Source of the DNA: Acinetobacter sp. Ver3
Lineage (GTDB): Bacteria; Pseudomonadota; Gammaproteobacteria; Pseudomonadales; Moraxellaceae
Reading direction: 5' to 3'
Assembly: GCF_000632455.1 (NCBI RefSeq)
Contig: NZ_JFYL01000018.1
Span: 1-49,117, forward strand
Length of the DNA: 49,117 nucleotides
In this document: positions 43,369 through 49,117 of the stretch, one piece after another
How positions within the stretch are numbered: position 1 is the stretch's first letter
How the letters are laid out: each line of letters opens with the position of its first letter
The notes under the pieces: generated by a model
Databases searched by the model: none
What the model was told of the DNA's origin: nothing
The model's input: only the letters and a program-made list of their open reading frames with translations
Made by a program: the position numbers and the translations under genes

Positions 43369-44541
43369 TTATTTGGTTTCGTTGAATAACTCACGACCAA
43401 TTAACATGCGTCGAATTTCAGAAGTTCCTGCACCGATTTCATAGAGTTTGGCATCACGCCACAATCGACCTGTGCTGTAATCATTGATATAACCATTGCC
43501 CCCAAGGGTTTGAATTGCTTCACCAGCCATCCAGGTTGCTTTTTCAGCTGAGTAGAGAATGGCACTTGCTGCATCTTTACGTAAACCACGATCATGATCA
43601 GCTTTATCACATGCTGCACCCACGGCATAAACCAAAGCCTTGCTCGCCAACCATGTAGAATACATATCCGCAATTTTGCCTTGCATGAGTTGGAATTCAC
43701 CTAAACATTGACCGAATTGCTTACGTTCATGAATGTATGGGATGACCACATCTAAACATGCATCCATAATGCCTAGTGGTCCACCACTCAGCACAGCGCG
43801 TTCGTAATCCAATCCACTCATGAGCACTTTTGTACCGTTACCCACACCACCCATCACGTTTTCTTTAGGCACTTTGACATTGTCAAAGAACAGGGGATAA
43901 GTATTTGAACCACGCATTCCGAGTTTGTCTAAGTGACTCCCATGACTAAAGCCTTTCATGCCTTTTTCAATAATGAAAGCAGTCATGCCTTTGGCACCAG
44001 CATTGATGTCAGTTTTGGCGTATACCACCAGCACGTCAGCATCTCCACCATTGGTAATCCACATTTTTGAGCCATTAAGTACAAAGTGATCACCATGATC
44101 TTCAGCACGTAATTTCATACTAACGACATCTGAACCCGCATTCGGTTCAGACATTGCCAAAGCACCGACATATTCGCCAGAAATTAATTTAGGAAGATAT
44201 TTTTGTTTTTGTTCTTCGCTACCATTTCGATTAATTTGATTCACACAAAGATTTGAATGTGCCCCGTATGAAAGTCCAATGGAAGCAGATGCTCGTGAAA
44301 TTTCCTGCATGACAATGATATGAGCCAAATAACCCAGATTGACACCACCGTATTCTTCACTCACGGTAAGTCCAAGTAACCCCATATCACCAAATTTTTT
44401 CCATAAGTGAGCTGGAAATAAGTTGTCTTGATCAACTTGTTGAGCAATAGGTGCGATTTCCTTTGCACAGAATGCAGCTACAGAATCACGTAAAGCGATT
44501 AGTGTTTCGTCTAGTCCAAAGTCGATACTCTGTAAATTCAT
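43369..44541 (-). CDS. liuA: isovaleryl-CoA dehydrogenase
   Basis: An FAD acyl-CoA dehydrogenase of 390 residues that oxidises isovaleryl-CoA to 3-methylcrotonyl-CoA. The catalytic Glu is expected in [15 protein letters not shown], the isovaleryl-type position on helix G, followed by [34 protein letters not shown] and [19 protein letters not shown] are the FAD and substrate motifs. It is the first gene of the operon, divergent from the TetR regulator. ATG 44541 has AGGA nine bases upstream, while ATG 44547 is too close to it. Regulation probably involves the palindrome at 44645-44666. Confidence 0.94.
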   Translation of the reverse strand: MNLQSIDFGLDETLIALRDSVAAFCAKEIAPIAQQVDQDNLFPAHLWKKFGDMGLLGLTVSEEYGGVNLGYLAHIIVMQEISRASASIGLSYGAHSNLCVNQINRNGSEEQKQKYLPKLISGEYVGALAMSEPNAGSDVVSMKLRAEDHGDHFVLNGSKMWITNGGDADVLVVYAKTDINAGAKGMTAFIIEKGMKGFSHGSHLDKLGMRGSNTYPLFFDNVKVPKENVMGGVGNGTKVLMSGLDYERAVLSGGPLGIMDACLDVVIPYIHERKQFGQCLGEFQLMQGKIADMYSTWLASKALVYAVGAACDKADHDRGLRKDAASAILYSAEKATWMAGEAIQTLGGNGYINDYSTGRLWRDAKLYEIGAGTSEIRRMLIGRELFNETK

Positions 44542-44604
44542 TTTCATTCATCCTAAAATTTAATTTTTATTTCCAGTGAAGCATTTTGTCCTTGCTTGAG
44601 AAAT

Positions 44605-44633
44605 ACAATACAGTTATTTTTTAAAAAAGTGAA
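44605..44633 (-). promoter_or_regulatory. putative promoter of the leucine catabolic operon
   Basis: On the minus strand TTCACT (44633-44628), a 17-base spacer and TATTGT (44610-44605), each four of six bases from consensus. It would start transcription about 55 bases before liuA, and lies about 11 bases from the palindrome on its upstream side, in range for repressor control. Confidence 0.35.
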
Positions 44634-44644
44634 TATAGATTCAG

Positions 44645-44666
44645 AAAATGATTTATAATTCATTTT
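44645..44666. promoter_or_regulatory. 22-bp palindrome, likely TetR operator between liuA and its regulator
   Basis: AAAATGA-T-TTATAA-T-TCATTTT is palindromic over 22 bases with only one symmetric T-T mismatch. It contains TATAAT (44654-44659), a perfect -10 for the divergent tetR gene, 28 bases before that start. Location and symmetry fit an operator bound by the adjacent TetR protein for autoregulation and operon control. Confidence 0.6.
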
Positions 44667-44686
44667 AGTTGATTGGGTGAACAATT

Positions 44687-45313
44687 ATGAGTTATAAAAG
44701 ATCCACTTTGATGCAAGAGCGTATGGAGCAAAATCGTCAATCGATATTGCAATCCGCGCGCGAACTTATTGCGGGTGGTGGTTTTAAAGATGCACAAGTG
44801 CAAGCGATTGCAGATAAATCTGGTGTCTCGAGTGGTTTGGTCTATCGCTATTTTGAGAACAAAAATCAGATTTTGATTGAAGTGCTTTCACAGGCCATCA
44901 AAGGTGAGGTTGATATTCTGAATCAGATTGCAAAAACTGATTGGACTTCGACTGAGAAGTTGACAAAGGCCGTCACTGCTTTCGTAAAACGTGCTCTGAA
45001 TAGCCCTCAACTTGCATATTCACTCATGTTTGAGCCCGTAGACCCAACGATTGAGCATGAACGTTTTAGAAGTAAGCAACTGATAAAACAATCTATAAAG
45101 GAGATTCTTGCCGAAGGAAAGGTCAGTGGCGAGTTCGAATTTGAAGATTTAAATACAGCTGCATTATGCGTGGTTGGTGCGATGACATTTGTTGTGATTG
45201 AACCCCTAAATCCATCGCGTAATGTGATGTTTGACGACGGTTATAAAGGTTATTTCGTTAAGCAAATTGCAGACTTTTGTGTCAATGCAGTTAAGTCGAA
45301 GGAGGAAAATTAA
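44687..45313 (+). CDS. TetR/AcrR-family transcriptional regulator
   Basis: A 208-residue regulator. The N-terminal helix-turn-helix is AQVQAIADKSGVSSGLVYRYFENK (residues about 37-60, split by the turn); the C-terminal part is the ligand-binding domain. It is divergent from the leucine operon and upstream of an acyl-CoA synthetase gene, so it probably represses them until an acyl-CoA intermediate binds; TetR-type LiuQ regulators play this role in other proteobacteria, while pseudomonads use MerR-type LiuR. GGGTGA precedes the ATG. A palindrome overlaps its own -10 box. Confidence 0.9.
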   Translation: MSYKRSTLMQERMEQNRQSILQSARELIAGGGFKDAQVQAIADKSGVSSGLVYRYFENKNQILIEVLSQAIKGEVDILNQIAKTDWTSTEKLTKAVTAFVKRALNSPQLAYSLMFEPVDPTIEHERFRSKQLIKQSIKEILAEGKVSGEFEFEDLNTAALCVVGAMTFVVIEPLNPSRNVMFDDGYKGYFVKQIADFCVNAVKSKEEN

Positions 45314-45415
45314 TTTAATTCACACAAAAGGATGTCATGTTTAAACGAGTAATCGCGTAATTAATAACGAAATATTGGATTGATATAAGAAAATAGAATC
45401 AAGGAGTATGATTCA

Positions 45416-47107
45416 ATGACGCAATTACGACTCAGTTATGCCTATGGCACCAGTGAGCAACCCTTATTGGGTATGACCATAGGCCATAAATTTGATCAAG
45501 CATGCCTACAATATGCCGATCAGGATGCTGTGGTCAGTGTGCATCAAAATGTACGTTTGACCTATCAGCAGTTACAAGAGAAAGTAAATGCTTTTGCATG
45601 TAGTTTATTAAAAATCGGTTTAGAAAAGGGAGATCGTCTAGCGATTTGGTCCCCTAATTGTATGGAATGGACGATCGCACAATTTGCAGCCTTCAAGGCT
45701 GGAATTATTTTGGTCAACTTAAATCCTGCGTATAAAAGCTACGAGCTAGAATACGTACTCAATCGAGTGTCATGCAAAGGATTGATCATTGCATCGACCT
45801 TTAAGACGACCAATTATCAAGAAATTTTGACGCAAATTGCACCAGAAATTTTGCATACGACCAATGGCGTTTTAAATGCTGAAAAATTGCCGCATTTAAA
45901 GTATTTGATCAAAATAGATGATCAACAACATACTGGGTTTTATCGCTTTAGTGATTTATTGGTTGAACCGACTTCAGAGCAGTTAGATCAACTTAATGAG
46001 ATAGCATCTGGTCTTCAATTCGATGAAACCATCAATATCCAGTTTACCTCAGGAACGACAGGTAGCCCCAAAGGGACCATGCTGACACACAATAATATTC
46101 TTAATAACGGGTATTTTGTGGGAGAGGCAATCAAACTGACTTCTCAAGATCGAGTTTGTATTTCTGTACCGTTATTTCATTGCTTTGGTATGGTGATGGG
46201 TAATCTCGCGTGTATTACACATGGATCAACCATGATCTATCCATCAGCTGTATTTAATCCTCTTGATAGTCTTAAAGCGATTGAACAGGAGAAATGTACC
46301 GCGGCTTATGGTGTGCCTACCATGTTTATTGCCATGCTTGATCATGAGCAATTTGACGAATTTGATTTGACCACATTACGTACAGGCATCATGGCTGGCA
46401 GCCCATGTCCAAAAGAAATCATGAAACGCGTCATTGAGCGTATGCATATGCGAGATATCACGATTTGTTATGGCATGACTGAAACAGCGCCAGTAAGCGC
46501 ACAAAGTTCGATCACAGATTCGCTAGAACAACGAGTGAGCACTGTTGGTCGAGTTCATCCACATATCGAAATTAAAATAGTCGATGAACACGGTAAAGTA
46601 GTGCCTCGTGGCAAACTCGGTGAGTTGTGTGTACGAGGATACTCAGTCATGCTGGGCTATTGGGATGAAGAAGAAAAAACCCGAGAAGTTGTAGATGTCG
46701 CAAAATGGATGCATACCGGTGATATCGCTGAAATGGATGATGAAGGATTTATCAAAATCAAAGGTCGCATTAAAGATGTCGTGATTCGTGGGGGGGAGAA
46801 TTTATTCCCTAAAGAGATTGAAGACTTCTTATATAAACATCCTGCTGTTAGCGATGTCCAAGTGATTGGACTTCCTGACCCGAAATATGGCGAAGAATTA
46901 TGTGCTTGTATTATTTTGCATGAAGGACATGAATGTTCTGAACAAGTGATCAAAGATTACTGCAAAGCCAATATCTCACATAATAAAGTGCCACGATATG
47001 TACATTTCCTTAAAGAGTTCCCAATGACTGCTTCTGGTAAGGCTCAGAAGTTTAAACTCCAAGAATATATGCGTGAGCAACTCAATATTTTTGATGAGAG
47101 TGCTTAA
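45416..47107 (+). CDS. AMP-binding acyl-CoA synthetase
   Basis: A 563-residue ATP-dependent acyl-CoA ligase. Motifs are IQFTSGTTGSPKGTMLTH (P-loop), CYGMTETAPVS, KIKGRIKDVVIRGGENLFPKEIE and the C-terminal lysine in TASGKAQKFKL. Its position beyond tetR suggests it activates isovalerate or a related branched or medium-chain acid to feed the leucine operon; AtuH-type synthetases have such contexts. The 102-base upstream gap holds GAATCA-n7-TGATTC (45396-45414), a 6-bp inverted repeat with the AAGGAG ribosome site at its loop. Substrate is inferred. Confidence 0.9.
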   Translation: MTQLRLSYAYGTSEQPLLGMTIGHKFDQACLQYADQDAVVSVHQNVRLTYQQLQEKVNAFACSLLKIGLEKGDRLAIWSPNCMEWTIAQFAAFKAGIILVNLNPAYKSYELEYVLNRVSCKGLIIASTFKTTNYQEILTQIAPEILHTTNGVLNAEKLPHLKYLIKIDDQQHTGFYRFSDLLVEPTSEQLDQLNEIASGLQFDETINIQFTSGTTGSPKGTMLTHNNILNNGYFVGEAIKLTSQDRVCISVPLFHCFGMVMGNLACITHGSTMIYPSAVFNPLDSLKAIEQEKCTAAYGVPTMFIAMLDHEQFDEFDLTTLRTGIMAGSPCPKEIMKRVIERMHMRDITICYGMTETAPVSAQSSITDSLEQRVSTVGRVHPHIEIKIVDEHGKVVPRGKLGELCVRGYSVMLGYWDEEEKTREVVDVAKWMHTGDIAEMDDEGFIKIKGRIKDVVIRGGENLFPKEIEDFLYKHPAVSDVQVIGLPDPKYGEELCACIILHEGHECSEQVIKDYCKANISHNKVPRYVHFLKEFPMTASGKAQKFKLQEYMREQLNIFDESA

Positions 47108-47151
47108 TCGTCATTGAGTGATATTTTTAACTTCAAGCTAGAAAAACAACA

Positions 47152-47187
47152 AAGCCGAACTTAGTTCACTAAGTTCGGCTTAATTTT
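47152..47187. terminator. long-stem terminator after the acyl-CoA synthetase
   Basis: A perfect 12-bp stem AAGCCGAACTTA / TAAGTTCGGCTT around a 6-base loop, followed by a weak T run (TAATTTT). It ends about 20 bases before the methyltransferase start. Confidence 0.7.
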
Positions 47188-47208
47188 AAAAAATAGTAGA
47201 AGAGCGAT

Positions 47209-47883
47209 ATGGCAAAGAATTTTGATCACCCAAAAATCGTAGAAAACTATGATGAACATATCAGGCAGCTCATACCAGGATATGAACTGATGCATCTACA
47301 TATATTAGCGCTGCTTGAAACTCATCTCAAAGAAGAGGCTAAAATTGCCATTGTCGGGTGCGGAACTGGATTTGAACTGAATTATTTATTAGATTATTTT
47401 CCAAAGGCGGAGTTTGTTGTGTTTGATCCATCGGCAGCGATGCTTGAAAAAACAAATCAGATCGTTCAGTTTAAGCAGCAAATGCACCGAGTCACAATTC
47501 TGCAAGGTGACACGACTGTGCTACAGAAATATCCTGAAAATTTTGATGCAGTATTGAGTATTTTGGTTTTTCATTTTGTTTCACATGCATGCAAAAAGAG
47601 TTTTTTAGATGATATTTACCATGCTTTGAAACACGAGGGCATGGTTATGAGTTTCGATCTGATGCAATTTGAAGAACCAAATGATCAGTTAGTATTAAAA
47701 AATTTGGTGACAAAAATAGGATTAAGTGAAAAACAAAGTCAGATCATGTTGGAAAGAATACATGATGACTTTAATTTAATGACGGTGAAAGAGATGAAAA
47801 ATCTATACCTTCAGGCTGGTTATCAAAATTTAAGAACTTTTTGTCAAATGTCTAATTTTTATGGATTAAAAGCAGTAAAGTGA
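47209..47883 (+). CDS. class I SAM-dependent methyltransferase
   Basis: A 224-residue methyltransferase. SAM-binding motif I is IAIVGCGTGFELNYLL, with the acidic motif in AEFVVFDPSAAMLEKT and FDAVLSILVFHFVSH as motif IV/post-I. The substrate is unknown; the general fold is close to ubiquinone/menaquinone-type and tRNA-type enzymes. AGAAGAGC precedes ATG 47209. It lies between a terminator and cysK and appears to be monocistronic. No partner gene identifies its role. Confidence 0.85.
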   Translation: MAKNFDHPKIVENYDEHIRQLIPGYELMHLHILALLETHLKEEAKIAIVGCGTGFELNYLLDYFPKAEFVVFDPSAAMLEKTNQIVQFKQQMHRVTILQGDTTVLQKYPENFDAVLSILVFHFVSHACKKSFLDDIYHALKHEGMVMSFDLMQFEEPNDQLVLKNLVTKIGLSEKQSQIMLERIHDDFNLMTVKEMKNLYLQAGYQNLRTFCQMSNFYGLKAVK

Positions 47884-48005
47884 TAATTTCATATTTAGAA
47901 TAACCTATTCATTTTATCTTATATGAAAATCCTACAAATGGTTATATATCTAAAATGAAAAAGGATTATGATAAAAGTATTGTTTTATGAATATAAGGAT
48001 TGTTC

Positions 48006-49004
48006 ATGACCACAGAGACTCAATTTCCACAAACTTCTAATCGTGGAATCGCGGTATACAGTAATAACGCTGAAGCGATTGGTAATACACCGCTTATTCG
48101 CATTAATCGTGTGATACAGGGTGGGGCTACAGTTCTTGCTAAAGTGGAAGCACGTAACCCAGCATTTTCAGTAAAATGCCGTGTTGGTGCAGCTTTGATT
48201 GCAGATGCAGAACAACGTGGTGTGCTTAAAGCAGGAATGCATATTGTTGAACCTACGAGTGGTAATACCGGAATTGCGCTAGCTTTTGTTGCTGCTGCTA
48301 AAGGTTATGACATCACACTGACCATGCCTGCAAGTATGAGTATCGAGCGCCGTAAAGTACTCAAAGCATTGGGTGCTCATTTAGTATTAACCGATCCTGC
48401 TAAAGGGATGAATGGTGCTGTTCAAGAAGCAGAACGTTTAGTTGCTGAGAACCCAGAGCTTTATTATTTACCTCAGCAATTTGAAAACCCAGCAAATCCT
48501 GCCATTCATGAAACTACAACTGGACCTGAAATTTTTGAAGCAACGGGTGGTAAGGTTGATATTTTAGTGGCTGGTGTAGGTACGGGAGGTACGATCTCTG
48601 GTATTTCGCGTTATTTTGAGAAAGTTAAAAATCAAGCCCTTTACTCAGTTGCAGTTGAACCAGCAGACTCACCAATTATTGGACAAGCGAAGCGTGGCGA
48701 AACACTGACTCCGGGACCACATAAAATCCAAGGCATTGGTGCAAACTTTATTCCTAAGAACCTAGATTTAGATTTGGTGGATGAAGTTATCGCGATTGAA
48801 AATCAAACTGCAATTGATTTTGCTCGTCAATCTGCAATCAAAGAAGGGATTTTTGTGGGGATTTCAAGTGGTGCAGCATTAGCGGCCGCTCATGAACTTG
48901 CTCAACGTCCTGAAAATGCCGGTAAAACCATAGTGGTGATTTTACCTGATGCTGGAGAGCGCTATTTATCTTCAGTTTTATTTGAAGATATCTCAGCAGA
49001 TTAA
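48006..49004 (+). CDS. cysK: cysteine synthase A (O-acetylserine sulfhydrylase)
   Basis: PLP enzyme producing cysteine from O-acetylserine and sulfide. About 332 residues. The PLP lysine is in [16 protein letters not shown], the substrate loop is [16 protein letters not shown], the phosphate loop [11 protein letters not shown] and the later [11 protein letters not shown] are intact. The NPAFSVKCR form is that of CysK rather than CysM. ATG 48006 has AAGGA six bases upstream; a TTG at 48000 also opens the frame. An inverted repeat TTTCATAT/ATATGAAA lies in the 122-base upstream gap. A strong terminator follows. Confidence 0.94.
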   Translation: MTTETQFPQTSNRGIAVYSNNAEAIGNTPLIRINRVIQGGATVLAKVEARNPAFSVKCRVGAALIADAEQRGVLKAGMHIVEPTSGNTGIALAFVAAAKGYDITLTMPASMSIERRKVLKALGAHLVLTDPAKGMNGAVQEAERLVAENPELYYLPQQFENPANPAIHETTTGPEIFEATGGKVDILVAGVGTGGTISGISRYFEKVKNQALYSVAVEPADSPIIGQAKRGETLTPGPHKIQGIGANFIPKNLDLDLVDEVIAIENQTAIDFARQSAIKEGIFVGISSGAALAAAHELAQRPENAGKTIVVILPDAGERYLSSVLFEDISAD

Positions 49005-49025
49005 GAAGAAAATCAAAGCATTCTA

Positions 49026-49057
49026 AAAAAAACGGTCTTCATGGCCGTTTTTTTTTT
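49026..49057 (+). terminator. rho-independent terminator of cysK
   Basis: AAACGGTC-ttcat-GGCCGTTT hairpin with one wobble pair and a T10 tract, about 20 bases after the cysK stop. Confidence 0.85.
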
Positions 49058-49117
49058 GTGATTTATTCGATTAAAACAATTTTTAACTCTTCTTAAGTTA
49101 CCAATCATTTTAAATTT

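Noticed and set aside
47886..47928. Terminator or riboswitch upstream of cysK
   Set aside because: The TTTCATAT/ATATGAAA repeat is AT-only with a long loop and no T tract; no known riboswitch core is visible.

Overview
The window looks like chromosomal DNA of an Acinetobacter-type gammaproteobacterium (Moraxellaceae). The base composition is AT-rich. The gene content fits that group: a PcaK-like AAHS transporter, metZ-ebfC-recR, rnd-ycgL, the cydP-cydA-cydB-cydX-ybgE oxidase operon, and a liu-type leucine catabolic operon with a divergent TetR regulator. The assignment rests on protein family recognition only. I see no rRNA, tRNA, CRISPR array, insertion sequence or prophage. Coding density is high; the only gene-free stretches over 300 bases are 1-525 and 29799-30201.

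Region 1 (1-9.5 kb): an AT-rich leader and an AAHS-family MFS transporter; a lytic transglycosylase lipoprotein; YbaK-type Cys-tRNA(Pro) deacylase; polyphosphate kinase ppk with a well-placed Pho-box candidate; a general porin with an 8-bp hairpin in its upstream leader; a HIT hydrolase; a small secreted protein; and a two-gene unit made of a PhaC-like alpha/beta hydrolase and a beta-hydroxyacid dehydrogenase.

Region 2 (9.5-17.3 kb, plus strand): metZ, ebfC, recR and a terminator; then rnd, ycgL, a small membrane protein, a MoxR ATPase with its VWA partner, and a stand-alone, divergent TrpB-like enzyme.

Region 3 (17.3-26.4 kb): a cluster of small and poorly characterised genes. It includes a secreted protein with an internal duplication and an AQQ tandem repeat, a CBS-pair protein, a DUF2750 protein, a Sel1-like small protein and two small membrane proteins. 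These are followed by a tandem pair of secreted M16 peptidases (one with an intact HxxEH, one without), ftsY, a nitroreductase-family protein and a DUF2057 protein.

Region 4 (26.4-36.5 kb): the cytochrome bd operon, including the 33-codon cydX and its very AT-rich, repeat-bearing upstream region; yqiJ, a Rieske protein and a PfkB/adenosine kinase; then a PreP-like M16C peptidase and outer membrane phospholipase A.

Region 5 (36.5-47.1 kb): a complete route from isovaleryl-CoA to acetyl-CoA. The minus-strand operon reads isovaleryl-CoA dehydrogenase, methylcrotonyl-CoA carboxylase beta, methylglutaconyl-CoA hydratase, carboxylase alpha (biotin subunit), HMG-CoA lyase and a two-subunit 3-oxoacid CoA-transferase. 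A TetR regulator and an acyl-CoA synthetase run divergently. A 22-bp near-perfect palindrome overlapping a TATAAT box lies between them and is the likely operator. The window closes with a SAM methyltransferase and cysK.

The strongest new leads are regulatory DNA elements (ppk Pho box, liu palindrome, a start-site hairpin at 20286-20312, the cyd upstream repeats), the divergent TrpB paralogue, the Ser-for-Cys PhaC-like protein, and the duplicated C-x36-C secreted protein. I found no clear new defence or mobile system.
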